DNA from: Bog-159 sp963738345
GTDB lineage: Bacteria > Acidobacteriota > Terriglobia > Bryobacterales > Bryobacteraceae
Assembly (NCBI GenBank): GCA_963738345.1
Contig: CAVTWI010000002.1
Span: 4,526,001-4,590,000 of the forward strand
Direction: 5' to 3'
Length of the DNA stretch: 64,000 bases
Shown here: piece after piece, positions 35,502 to 45,298 of the stretch
Layout of the letters: each line of letters begins with the position of its first letter
Numbering within the stretch: the stretch's first letter is position 1
Translations under genes and position numbers: made by a program
Notes under the pieces: model-generated
The model's input: the letters and a program-made list of their open reading frames with translations, nothing else
Told to the model about the DNA's origin: nothing
Databases searched by the model: none

Positions 35502-36917
35502 TCACGCCCGCAGCGCCGCTACAGCCTTCCCCTTGCCATCTTTGGTCACGTAGAATGGCCGCTTTTCCACGTCGTAAGCCGTATCCGGCGCGATCCCCAG
35601 CGCGCTGTAAATCGTCGCGTGCAAGTTCTCGATGGTCACCGGATTCTCCACGATCCCGCACGGCCGTTCGTCCGCCGTGCGCCCGTATAGCTTCCCCTTC
35701 GGCGTCCCCCCCCCGAACATCAGCACCGAGCAAGCCTCCGTGAAATGCCGGTGCATGCCGTAATGCTTGGGTTCCGTCATGATATCCGGCTGCTTCACTT
35801 GCCCCTTCACTTCCGCGCCCGGCTTGCCTTCCATCATCATGTCCCGGCCGAATTCGCTGGCCAGCACCACCAGCGTACGGTTCAACAGACCGCGCGCTTC
35901 GAGATCGAGAATTAACTGCGCCACCGGCGCGTCAATCGTTTCTTTCATGCCGGCCGCGCGCTTATGCCCGTTCTCATGCGTATCCCAGTAACGGAACGGG
36001 ATGTACTCAGTCGTCACTTCGATGAAGCGAGCCCCCGCCTCCACCAGCCTTCGCGCCAGCAAACATCCCAACCCGAACCGCCCGGTATTGTATGTGTCGT
36101 AAGTGGCCTTAGGTTCCAAGCTCAAATCGAAAGCCTTGGCCGCTGGCGACGTCAACAGGCGGTGCGCATTGTCCATCGATCGCAACAAACTCTGCCGCTG
36201 AAAATCGCTGCCGTATTGCCCAGCGGGACTGGCCGCCACCAACTTCTTATACTCTTCGTAGCGATTGCTAAACCGCGCCGCGCCGATATGTTCCGACGGC
36301 CTCACCCGCGCCACCGCATCTTGTGGATCGGAAATCAAAAACGGCGCATGCTCGCTGCCCAGAAAGCCCGCCGTGTGAAACGCTTTCACCGCGTCGCTCT
36401 CGCCGCCGATTTCCAGATTCTGCCCGATGTCGATGAACGCCGGAATGTCCGGATTGCGCGGCCCCAGCGTGCGCGAGATCACGGCACCCATGTGCGGAGC
36501 GGCGACGGATTGCGGAGGCGCATACCCGGTGTGCCAGTGGAACTGATGGCGCGCATGCAGGATGAATCCCAAATCGCCGACTCGGTGCGAGCGGATCAAC
36601 GTACCGCGGTCCATCACCTTCGCCACACGCTCCAGCCCCGCGGAGATCTGAATGTTGTCGACCGCCGTATCGATCGACGGAAACGTGCTCAGCACCCGCT
36701 TCGATTCCATGCCCGGTTCGAAAGCGGTGTACTGTTTCGGATCGAAGGTCTCCGTTTGGGCCATGCCGCCCGCCATCCACAGCAGGATCATACTATCGGC
36801 GCGCGGCGCGATTTTCGTGGGGCTGGCCAGCAGGCGCGCTTCCGGCCCAGCCAGCACCCCCAGGGCAGCAGCGCCGGAAAAACGCAGAATGTCTCGGCGG
36901 GATAAATCGCGATGCAT
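35502..36917 (-). CDS. DUF1501 family exported protein
   Basis: A protein of about 471 residues with a twin-arginine-type signal (LSRRDILRFSGAAALGVLAG). DUF1501 is a sulfatase-fold domain abundant in Planctomycetes and Acidobacteria; visible segments include SMILLWMAGGMAQTETFDPK, HFHWHTGY-like HQFHWHTGYAPPQ, and ASEFGRDMMMEGK with NRTLVVLASEFGR. Its function is not known, but it nearly always pairs with a DUF1549/DUF1553 cytochrome, here 2.2 kb upstream in the same direction. An ATG four codons earlier (36929) is also possible. Confidence 0.88.
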   Translation of the reverse strand: MHRDLSRRDILRFSGAAALGVLAGPEARLLASPTKIAPRADSMILLWMAGGMAQTETFDPKQYTAFEPGMESKRVLSTFPSIDTAVDNIQISAGLERVAKVMDRGTLIRSHRVGDLGFILHARHQFHWHTGYAPPQSVAAPHMGAVISRTLGPRNPDIPAFIDIGQNLEIGGESDAVKAFHTAGFLGSEHAPFLISDPQDAVARVRPSEHIGAARFSNRYEEYKKLVAASPAGQYGSDFQRQSLLRSMDNAHRLLTSPAAKAFDLSLEPKATYDTYNTGRFGLGCLLARRLVEAGARFIEVTTEYIPFRYWDTHENGHKRAAGMKETIDAPVAQLILDLEARGLLNRTLVVLASEFGRDMMMEGKPGAEVKGQVKQPDIMTEPKHYGMHRHFTEACSVLMFGGGTPKGKLYGRTADERPCGIVENPVTIENLHATIYSALGIAPDTAYDVEKRPFYVTKDGKGKAVAALRA

Positions 36918-36933
36918 GGCAGCATTCATCTTA

Positions 36934-37293
36934 CTACCGGCCCGCCCTCGGCCGCCGCTTGCTGCTCGGCTTGCTGGTCTTCTTGCTCGCCGCAGCTAAC
37001 CGCCACGCCCTGCCCAGCAAATCCCGTAGCGCGTCCGGATGCACCTTTGACAACCGCACCAGCACCCACGGATATTTCAAGTAGTGGTCGGTAATGTAAT
37101 ACGTTTCCGGATCGGCCGCCATCAACTCTTCGCGCTCCTCGAAGGTCGTGCCCAACACCAGCGAGTCTCCGTCTTCGCGTAACCGCGCCAGCAGTTTGCC
37201 GCAAACCTTCAGCGCCGGAGTGCCGTACGACTTGCTCTCTTCTACCGGCCCGATCGACGCCGCAATCCGCAACACATCCGCGAACGTAAGCAT
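36934..37293 (-). CDS. MmcQ/YjbR-family DNA-binding-like protein
   Basis: A 119-residue protein with the YjbR fold: TFADVLRIAASIGPVEESKSYGTPALKVCGKLLARL, then DPETYYITDHYLKYPWVLVRL and LRDLLGRAWRLAA, ending in a Lys/Arg-rich tail. The family resembles DNA-binding domains but most members are uncharacterised. It lies between the PQQ protein and DUF1501 with one- to sixteen-base gaps, so it is in the same operon, perhaps only as a passenger. Confidence 0.85.
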   Translation of the reverse strand: MLTFADVLRIAASIGPVEESKSYGTPALKVCGKLLARLREDGDSLVLGTTFEEREELMAADPETYYITDHYLKYPWVLVRLSKVHPDALRDLLGRAWRLAAASKKTSKPSSKRRPRAGR

Positions 37294-37294
37294 C

Positions 37295-39112
37295 TCACTT
37301 CCCGTCTACTGAATAAGCCAGCAGCACATTCCCCGGCATTTCGCCGAACATTCCGTACCCCGAATTCACGTACAACGTCCCCCCCACCACTACCGGACCG
37401 GGCCCGTCAAGCGATCCGCCCTTGGCCTTCACACCGTTTACCGCTTGATAATCGATCGCCGTATCCACATCCCAAACGATCCGCCCGTCGGTGGTCGAAT
37501 AAGCCCGCAAGTGCCCGTCCAGCGAGCCCGAGAACACTACTCCCGGGATCACCGTCACCGCCGCCGATTGCGCCGGACTGCACGCCGTCTTGCTGCATTC
37601 AGGCGCCGGCGTGTTCCAAACTTTTTCTCCGCTCGCCAGTTTCAGCGCCCACATCCCGCCCGCTTCTTTCAAATTCTTAGTAGCGTAATGGTCCGATACC
37701 GCGGCGTAAACGTTCTGGCTATCCGATGCATTGCCCCATTGCACCCCCCCCAATGCCCCGCCCCGGCCCACGCGCACGCTCCACAGCAACTCGCCTTGCT
37801 GGTCCGGATCGACTGCATGCACCATTCCCGATTTCTGCCCCGCGATCAGCGCCCGCTTGCCGTTGGGCAGGTCCACCAGGTTCGGCGAACACCCGAAATC
37901 GAAATCCGGTCCCTTCGTTTCCGGACAGTTGTAACCCGTCGGACAGCTCAGGTTGTAGCCATCGCCTTCCGTCAATTGCCGCGACCAGAGCAGCTTCCCG
38001 GTCGCCATATCGAAAGCCAGGAATGAGTCGCTGGTGCGCGCTACGGGATCCGAATAAGCGTCGCCTGTCGTCACATAAACGGCGTGCTTCTTCGCGTCGA
38101 TTGTGGGTGAAGACCAAACCCCTGCGCCCGAAGGTCCCCAAAGCTGCGTACCCACTTTGTTCTTCCGCACCGGTTGCGGTTCCTCCGCGATGGTATAGCT
38201 CTTCCACACCTGCTGGCCGGTCGACGCATCCAGGGCAGTCACCGCCCCGCGAAACTTGCAGCACTCGTATTTCGGCGCCGCGCCCGTCACCTCTTCGTAC
38301 GATGATGTAGGCACATACAGCCGCCCTTCATACAGCGCCGGCGCGCCCGTAATCATCGCCGCCGGAAACTGATCTACCCGCGTCTTCCAAAGCAGTTCGC
38401 CGGTCGCCGCGTCCACCGCGTAGGCTTGCGCTTTCTGGTCGCCGAAGTAAGCCACCCACTTCTTCCCTACCGGGCCGATCGAGATAGCGCTACGCACCGA
38501 AGCATCTGCTTTAAATGTCCAGCGAATGCAGCCCGTAGCCGCATCGAGCGAATATACCCGGCCCGCATCGCTGCCGGTGAAGATACGGCCGGCGACTACG
38601 GTAGGCTGACCAAAAGCCTTCCCCGCCCCTGGGAAACCGAAGGCCCATTTCACCTTTAACTGCGGAACCTGTTCCGGCCGCAAGCCCGCCATTGCCGCCG
38701 GTTGCATGCGCCGGTTCTCCGGCGTCACGCCCCATCCGTTCCAATAAGCGCCGCTAAACGGCCTGTCGAATGCCGGCGCCGGAGTCGTACAGGCGCCTTG
38801 TATCGCGGTCGCATCCGCGCCAAAAGTCTTGCCCGTCACGAACTGAGCCACCTCGCGCGCCTCCGCCGTCGTCAAGGACTTTCCCTGTTCGGCCATCTTG
38901 CCGGTCGAAAGCGCCGCGATTACCGCTTCCGGCGTCGATAGGCTGAGCGTCAGGAGTTGCGGCGCGCGCCCTACGCCTTTGTCGTGGCACTGCGCGCAGT
39001 GCTTTTGGTAGACCGAGCTGCCCGTGCCCGTCGCTCCGCCTTCCTGCGCCCAAACCGCCGCACAGCCTGCTAATACAAATATTGAAACTCCGGATGCAGC
39101 AGCAAACCCCAC
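37295..39112 (-). CDS. Cytochrome c-PQQ beta-propeller dehydrogenase-like protein
   Basis: A 605-residue secreted protein. After a signal peptide comes a cytochrome c domain (CAQCH haem site at 39-43), then an eight-bladed PQQ-type propeller with repeated DAATG motifs (SLDAATGCIRWTF, AVDAATGELLWKT, ALDASTGQQVWKS, LKLASGEKVWN). This order resembles polyvinyl-alcohol dehydrogenase and related alcohol dehydrogenases. The GTG start at 39112 lies 7 bases after GGAGG and overlaps the end of the upstream gene by 43 bases. Confidence 0.85.
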   Translation of the reverse strand: MGFAAASGVSIFVLAGCAAVWAQEGGATGTGSSVYQKHCAQCHDKGVGRAPQLLTLSLSTPEAVIAALSTGKMAEQGKSLTTAEAREVAQFVTGKTFGADATAIQGACTTPAPAFDRPFSGAYWNGWGVTPENRRMQPAAMAGLRPEQVPQLKVKWAFGFPGAGKAFGQPTVVAGRIFTGSDAGRVYSLDAATGCIRWTFKADASVRSAISIGPVGKKWVAYFGDQKAQAYAVDAATGELLWKTRVDQFPAAMITGAPALYEGRLYVPTSSYEEVTGAAPKYECCKFRGAVTALDASTGQQVWKSYTIAEEPQPVRKNKVGTQLWGPSGAGVWSSPTIDAKKHAVYVTTGDAYSDPVARTSDSFLAFDMATGKLLWSRQLTEGDGYNLSCPTGYNCPETKGPDFDFGCSPNLVDLPNGKRALIAGQKSGMVHAVDPDQQGELLWSVRVGRGGALGGVQWGNASDSQNVYAAVSDHYATKNLKEAGGMWALKLASGEKVWNTPAPECSKTACSPAQSAAVTVIPGVVFSGSLDGHLRAYSTTDGRIVWDVDTAIDYQAVNGVKAKGGSLDGPGPVVVGGTLYVNSGYGMFGEMPGNVLLAYSVDGK

Positions 39113-41403
39113 AGTAAGTCCTCCAGTGCCGCCGGCGATAGCTTTCCGGCCGCCATATAGTTCCGTACGACGCGCACCTCCGCCGGGTTCGGTTTTCGCG
39201 CCAAGAGTTGCAAATAAAATTGCCGGCCGGCTTCGTTCGGGCTGGTCACCTGCGGCGGCGCGGGCTCGGGCGGTTCTCCCGCTACGCGCACCAGGCGCTC
39301 CGGATCGGGCTCTGCGCCGAAAATGAAGAATCGTACCGCCCCCTCCACATCGTCCGCGGTTGACCGGTCATCGAGCGCCACTTTCCCGCGCATATGCGTA
39401 TAGCCAAGCCCTTCGAGTGGCAGCACCATGCGGCTACCGGGCGGCATGCTAACGGCCTCGCCCATCGCCACCTTATTCGCTGTCACCGGTTGCCGCGCAA
39501 AGGTGGGGGGCGCCAGGTCTGCCATCGTCTTCGTCCCGCCGGGACCACTCAATTCCACCTGCGCCCAACCCGCCAACGTATGCGCCGGATCGTAGCAGCC
39601 CGCATCTTCTTCCAGCAGCCACAACTGCCGCAAGCCGGTAATATCGATATCGAAATCCACCGCGCCTTTGCGCAGCCTGCCGCTGTCGAACAAATTCTCC
39701 GGCGCCGCCGGCAATTGTCCCAGCAAGCGCAGTGCGCCCCGCCGCAGCATGTGTTCCAGGCTCGCGCCGTTAACCAGTTCCAGCGCCTGAAAGGTAGTGG
39801 GCCGATTGTCCCGCGTGGTAAAAACCTGGTCGCGAATAGGCCGCCCCAACGCCAACCCCAGCGGTGTCGCCTTGAACTGCCAGTCCCGCGCAGGCACGCC
39901 ACTCGGTCTTTCGCAGGATTTCTTTCCAGCAACCGCCACTCGCCCGTCACCGCCGACACACTGTCTGCGAACTCTTCCGCCGAAAGCCGCCGCACCAGCG
40001 GTCCGCGAAATACGTACGGCTTCTCCGCTTGCTCGCTGGTCACCACCGCCGCCAGTTGATACGCCTTCGATGTCATCAGCAGCCGCAGCAGGTATTTCAG
40101 ATCGCTGCCATGCGCTGTGAAGTCGGAGGCCAGCCAGTCCAGCAAATCCGCGTTCCACGGTTCGCCGTCCATCTCGTCCACCGGTTCCAACAACCCGCGT
40201 CCGAACAGTTGCCGCCAATAGCGGTTCACGATGGTGCGCGCTACCCGCCCATTCCGTGGATCGGTGAAAAATCGCGCGCGCCGCCGTATGCCGCTCGCCC
40301 AACGTAGCGTCTTCCAGTACCGTGCCCAATTCCGGATACAGCAGTTGTGGGCCCGTGAACTTACCGGTCTTCACGTCGCACCGCACCAGTTCCAGCCGTC
40401 TGCTCAGGCGCGAACAACGCCGCCATGCCATACGATTCCCGCAGCTTGTACCGGTTGATGAAACTGTCGTGGCACGATGCGCATTTCAGATTGATCCCCA
40501 GGAAAATCTGCGCCGTATTCTGCGCTGCCTGCATGTATGGCGTCTGGCTGGCATTGATATCGCCGCGCCAGTTGACTCCGATCAGAGAACCCGTCCGGGT
40601 CGCTCTTCGCCACCGGATTCACCAGCGCCCCGATCATCTGGTCATAAGGCAGGTTCTGTTGCAGCGCGCCCAGCAGCCAGTTCGGTAATGGACTTGCGAT
40701 CGCCCGCATATTTGCTGCCTTGGTCATTGCGCAGCGCGTCGTTCCACCAACTAATCCAATGCTCCGCGTAAGGTTTCGAATCGGCCAGCAGCGTGTCGAT
40801 CAACCGCTCCCGCTTACCCTTGCCGCGGTCGTGCAGGAAGGCTTCCAATTGGGCCGGGGTCGGGGGCAGTCCCCACAAATCGAAATATACCCGCCGCGCA
40901 AATCGCGCGTCCGTAGCCGCACCAGGAAACGCCATGCGGTGCTTCGCAAAATATGCGGCGATAAACCGGTCCACCGGATGCCTGTTGCTCCCGGCCGGCA
41001 CCCCTGGATCACGCGGCGCGATAGGCGCAACCCATCCGGCTGGTATCGGCGCGTTCTCGGGCCACACCGCACCTGCATCGATCCACGCGCGCAAAGTTGC
41101 GATCTGCGCTGCCGTCAACGGTTCGCCCGAAGCCGGCATCAATGCGCCGCGCTGTCCCGAAACTTTGTGGATCAGCAGACTGCCGCCGCCATCGCCAGGC
41201 ACGATGGCCGCACCGCCCGCGCCCCCCGCCAACAGCAACGCGCGGCTATCCACCGATAATCCGGCAGCGGGCTTGGTACCGCTATGGCATCCCGCGCATC
41301 GCCCCGCCAGGATCGGATGCACTTCGGTAGCGAAATCCACCGCATAGGCAAGACACGGCAACGCCGCTAGCGCAAGCGCGCGAACTATCCGGAATAGATG
41401 CAT
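39070..41403 (-). pseudogene. DUF1549/DUF1553 planctomycete-type cytochrome, at least five frameshifts
   Basis: Stitching the frames gives one protein of about 775 residues: signal peptide, PSCyt1 haem domain (CAGCH in the first 45 residues), DUF1549 (DRFIAAYFAKHRM, VYFDLWGLPPTPAQLEAFLHD, YAEHWISWWNDALR), a second CASCH site (INLKCASCHDSFINRYKLRESYG), and the DUF1553 tail (TIVNRYWRQLFGRGLLEPVDEMDG, EFADSVSAVTGEW, ending LLLHPEFQYLY). Shifts fall near 40683, 40585, 40400, 40275 and 39910; most look like single-base insertions. It normally works with DUF1501. Either it is decaying or this stretch is poorly sequenced. Confidence 0.72.
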
Positions 41404-41451
41404 GGAGTAGGGTGCTGGTGAACAATTATATAGCGATCCGCGGCGCCAAAG

Positions 41452-42416
41452 TTAACCGGCGTGCCCCGCGGCGCCGATACTCATCGATGCATTCAATATC
41501 GCGGATAGCGGCACGAGACCGGCCAGTTTCAGGCTGGCCACCGCATGCATCCCAATGGACGCCAGACACCCGCACTCCGCGCATACCGGCTTGCCCCCCA
41601 GCTGGCATGGACTGATGCGAGTTTCCATGTCGGCTGATACACAGGTGCTCAACCGCGCAAACGTGCACTCCCGCGGTGACTGCGGCGGATTCCGATAAGC
41701 CTCCAGCACCATCCGCGGAATGTATGCCTTGGGGAACTCCGCGGCTATAATTGAAAGATCTTCCAAAAGGTTGGTGCGATCCGCCGGCGTTAAACGCTCC
41801 GCGGAATCGTCACCCTCTTGCGGCGTATAAACGCTGAACCAGATTTGCCGCACTTCGCTCCGATCCGACCAGAAACTCGCGAATTCCGCCAGATACCCGG
41901 GCCGCTCCAACATGGGCCTGGTCACCGTGCAATGCACAATCACGCGATGCCCCGCGATATGTTTCAGGATGCGATCGTAAGTGGCCGGACTGCGCCGCCG
42001 GTCATGCTCCGGTGACAATCCGTCGATCGACACCACCACGTGCAACGATTGAATGGCATTCCAATCCTCTGGAATCGGGCGCACCGCGCTGGTCACCAAT
42101 TGGACTTCTACCCCCATGCGGTCAAGAATCGGCAGCAGCTCGCCGAGTTCCCGATACCGCACCAACGGCTCCCCCCCACAATCGAGACGTGCACCGGCCG
42201 CACACGCCGCACCAGTGCCACGGCCGCCGTTACCAGGTCGCTGCCCCGGTAATCGGATAGCTGCCGCAGCGTAGTGATCTGGCCCAGATGGTCCGGCGAG
42301 TAGGCATAGCACCCGGGGCAGCGCAGCGGGCACTCCTTAGTAATTTCAATGGAGAGAAAAGGCTTCTGCCCGCGCAGCACGCGCCCCCACACACCAAGAA
42401 TATCGGACTTCTTCAT
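41452..42416 (-). pseudogene. Radical SAM protein, frameshifted at a C7 tract
   Basis: The frame beginning at ATG 42416 carries the radical SAM cluster site CPLRCPGC (Cys29, 33, 36), and shifts at a run of seven C (42171-42177) where a G-rich codon run encoding the GGE motif (SIVGGEPLVRY) should lie. The rest continues to 41452 with LHVVVSIDGLSPEHD and a Cys-rich C-terminus (ECTFARLSTCVSADMETRISPC, CAECGC) that could bind a further cluster. It is about 320 residues in all. The substrate is unknown; no precursor peptide gene is recognisable nearby. Confidence 0.72.
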
Positions 42417-42505
42417 GGACCCCTCGCCAAGACGACGGCAAGGGCTGGCGTTAAGTTTCAACGCTGCAGCGGTCCTTGTAGCGCGTCACACAGTGCCGCT
42501 CGCTT

Positions 42506-43474
42506 CTAGGCGGCTTCGAGGAAAGTCTCGATCTCCGCGATCTCTCCGGCGCTAAGCCGGAATTCCGCGGCCCCGATCACGCCATCCACCTGCTGCGCCG
42601 AGCGCATGCCCACGATTGCTGCCGTCACTGCCGGATGCCGCAGCGTCCATGCAATGGCGACTTCGCCCGGCGTACGCCCGTGCCGTTTTCCGATGGCGCG
42701 CAGCAATTCCGCTAGTTCCAGATTGCGGCTCAACCGGGGTTCCTGGAAGGGAGGCGTGCGGCGCCGGAAATCGTCCTCTGGCATCGCGGCCACCCGTTCG
42801 CGCGTCATCGCGCCCGATAGCAATCCCGATTTCATCGGCGAATAAACAATCACCCCAATGCCGTTTGCCTGCGCGTAAGGCAGAATCGTCTGTTCGATGT
42901 CCCGCGAGAGCATCGAATACGGTGGCTGCAGCGAAGTGATCGGCGCGATCGCTTGCGCCCGCCGCATCTGGTCCGCATTGAAATTCGACACGCCAATCCA
43001 GCGTACTTTTCCTGCGCGCTGCAATTCGGCCATCGCCGTCCAACCTTCCTCGATATCTTCGTCCGGCTCCGGCCAGTGAATCTGGTAGAGATCGATCACG
43101 TCGAGTTGCAGGCGCCGCAAACTGGCATCCACCTCACGCCGGATCGAATCGGCTTTCAGACTCTTCGAAATTTCCCGCCGGTCGTTCCAAACCCTCTCGC
43201 ACTTCGTAAAAACCAGCGGCTTGTGAGACCGCCCCTTGAGCGCCCGCGCCACCACTTCCTCGGAGTGGCCCAGTCCGTAAACCGCGGCCGTGTCGATCCA
43301 ATTGATACCCCGGTCCAGTGCCGCGTGAATGGCCGCTATGGACTCATCGTCATCCTGCGGCCCCCAGGCGAAAGCCCAACCGCCGCCACCCATCGCCCAC
43401 GCCCCAACGCCCATGGGAGTGATGGCCATGTTGCTGTTGCCTAATTGCTTAGTCTGCATATCGAACTTCATCAT
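42506..43474 (-). CDS. Aldo/keto reductase
   Basis: A 322-residue AKR-fold oxidoreductase. The catalytic tetrad is visible: Asp and Tyr in IDTAAVYGLGHSE, Lys in VFTKCER and His in LYQIHWPEPDED. It also has GVSNFNADQMRRA and the C-terminal NADP-binding GMRSAQQVDG. It resembles YghZ/YajO-like reductases that detoxify aldehydes. No operon partner: the radical SAM gene follows at 90 bases, an intron lies upstream. Confidence 0.9.
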   Translation of the reverse strand: MMKFDMQTKQLGNSNMAITPMGVGAWAMGGGGWAFAWGPQDDDESIAAIHAALDRGINWIDTAAVYGLGHSEEVVARALKGRSHKPLVFTKCERVWNDRREISKSLKADSIRREVDASLRRLQLDVIDLYQIHWPEPDEDIEEGWTAMAELQRAGKVRWIGVSNFNADQMRRAQAIAPITSLQPPYSMLSRDIEQTILPYAQANGIGVIVYSPMKSGLLSGAMTRERVAAMPEDDFRRRTPPFQEPRLSRNLELAELLRAIGKRHGRTPGEVAIAWTLRHPAVTAAIVGMRSAQQVDGVIGAAEFRLSAGEIAEIETFLEAA

Positions 43475-43607
43475 AACGTGGAGTGACGCAGCGGCATTCT
43501 CCTCTATCTCCGTGCAAACAAATGAAACTGACCACGCACGACGCGCCTTCCGTGAACGGCCCGTGCTATCCTCACCATGGGCAGAGTTCCGGTCCCGGGT
43601 GGCTTTC

Positions 43608-43663
43608 TTAATAATTGGCTTTGCTCGTCACGCGCTCCAAACTGCACAAAGTTGCCCAATTAA
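43608..43663 (+). repeat. Left copy of an imperfect direct repeat flanking the intron array
   Basis: Shares AATTGGCTTTG, then TCGTCAC-like, CGCTC, AAAC and GCACAA blocks and TGCCCAATTA with the stretch at 47727-47800, in the same orientation. Together they bracket the two group II introns. Confidence 0.55.
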
Positions 43664-43740
43664 GCCCTGGAGCGGCACGGGCCGTTTCTTATCGGCGCAC
43701 GTCGCGGTAGGGACATCCGTTACCGAATGCCCCCCGCACG

Positions 43741-43776
43741 GATCCGTACGAGCGCACTTTAGCGCATACGGCTCTT
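43741..43776 (-). ncRNA. Domain V of the outer group II intron
   Basis: Read on the minus strand: GAGCCGTATGCGC, TAAA loop, GTGCGC, TCGTACGGATC. This is the conserved catalytic domain V: an AGC triad at the 5' strand, a tetraloop and a two-base bulge on the 3' side. It begins inside the stop codon of the reverse-transcriptase gene at 43775. Confidence 0.8.
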
Positions 43777-45171
43777 ACCTTGGGTGTCTGGCGTCAAAGC
43801 GAACCACAGGTAACGGATGCAGAATCCGCGGCCTAGGGAGAAAACGATCCACGATCGGACGGAAGCGCTCCCACGAGTGGCCATCGCGTTGGCTCCGGCG
43901 CCGTAGCCCCGCCAGCCACATACGCGCCACCTCCCGTTGGAACGTCCGGAGCGCCACGAAATTGCCCGGTACCGCGTGATAGTTGAAGTATCCTTGCACC
44001 ACCGACCGCAGCCAGTTCCCGTTCTCCACCACCCGCTGGTGCCAGCGCTTGCCGAGTTCCTGCTTAACCGCTTGCAGCTTGCTCCGCAACCGCTTCTTCG
44101 CGGTCTGCCGTCGAATCGTGAACCAGTCGCCCTTCGCGGTCTTCCCGCAGCTATGCGTGAAGCCGAGAAAATCGAAGGTCTCAGGTTGGCCTTCCCCTCG
44201 CCGCTTCCGGCCTTCTTCCGCGAAACGCCCGAACTCGATCAGTCTCGTCTTTTCCGGGTGTAGTTCCAGTCCGAACTTCTGCATCCGCTCCCGCAACTGC
44301 TCCAGGAATGCTTCCGCTTCCTTCCGGTCCTCGAACCCCAGTACCGCGTCATCAGCGTAGCGGACTACGATCACTTCCCCTCGCGCCATTTCCGCCGCCA
44401 CTGGTTCACCCAGAGATCGAAGACATAGTGCAGGTAGATGTTGGCCAGCAAAGGCGAAGCTACTGCCCCTTGTGGTGTCCCTACCGTCGTCTCCGACCAC
44501 TCCCCTTCTTCCGACACTCCCGCCTTCAACCATTTCTGGATCAGACGTATGATGCGCCGGTCCGCGATCCGATGCTCGATAAACTGCACCAGCCATGCGT
44601 GCGAAACGTTATCGAAAAATCCACGAACGTCCAGATCGAGCACCCAGTTCACTCGCCTCCGTTTCAACCCGATCCAGAGCGCGTCCAATGCGTCATGCGG
44701 TTGGCGCCCTGGCCGGAATCCATAGGAGAATCCCAGAAAGTCCTCTTCATAAATCTCGTTGAGAACCGTCACCACGGCCTGTTGGACAACCTTGTCCTCC
44801 AGCGCGGCGATCCCTAACGGCCGTTGCCGGCCATCGGCTTTGGGTATGTATGTTCTCCTCGACGGTTGGGCACGGTATGCGCCCCGATGGATTCGGTCGT
44901 GAAGATCTTTAAGTCGACCTTCCAGTCCCTCTCCATACTGCTCCCACGTCACCCCGTCCACTCCAGGCGCAGCCTTCCTCTTCAGGGAGTAGTAGCTGTC
45001 CCGCAGCAAATCGGTAGTTACATGGTGCAGCAGTGCGGTGAACTTCCGCTTCTTATCCTTGCGGGCTGCTTCCCGCACACCTCCGAGTCCCTGGGACACG
45101 CCTCCCCGACCCTGTGTCCGGAGCGTGTGAGCCTCTTCGGTGTTCCCCTTGGTCGAACAGCTTCCCTCCAC
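43775..45171 (-). pseudogene. ltrA: Group II intron reverse transcriptase/maturase of the outer intron, one frameshift
   Basis: A reverse transcriptase with RT0-RT7 motifs: KAAPGVDGVTWEQY, IPKADGRQRPLGIAALEDK, FSYGFRPGRQPHDALDAL, DLDVRGFFDNV, GTPQGAVASPLLANIYLHY; then, after one missing G near 44385 (TGGCGC for TGGGCGC), the catalytic RYADDAVLGF and the maturase domain (LDFLGFTHS...; WLRSVVQGYFNYHAVPGN). There is no endonuclease domain. I place the start at a GTG at 45171 after GGAGGGA; coding potential upstream belongs to the inner intron. Maturase splices the intron and primes its mobility. Confidence 0.8.
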
Positions 45172-45262
45172 TCCCTCCGCCGGGGATTGCTCCCCTTTGT
45201 TCAGGCGCTTCGTAGGTGTCGGGTCGGAGGTGGCGCGCTTGCGCGCTAGCCACCGTCCGCCG

Positions 45263-45298
45263 CTCAAACTGTACGTGCAGTTTTCCCGCATACAGCTT
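45263..45298 (-). ncRNA. Domain V of the inner group II intron
   Basis: Read on the minus strand: AGCTGTATGC, GGGAAAAC loop region, GCACGTACAGTTTG. It has the AGC triad, GNRA-like loop and two-base bulge of domain V, and it starts directly after the TGA of the upstream reverse-transcriptase gene (45299-45301). Confidence 0.82.
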
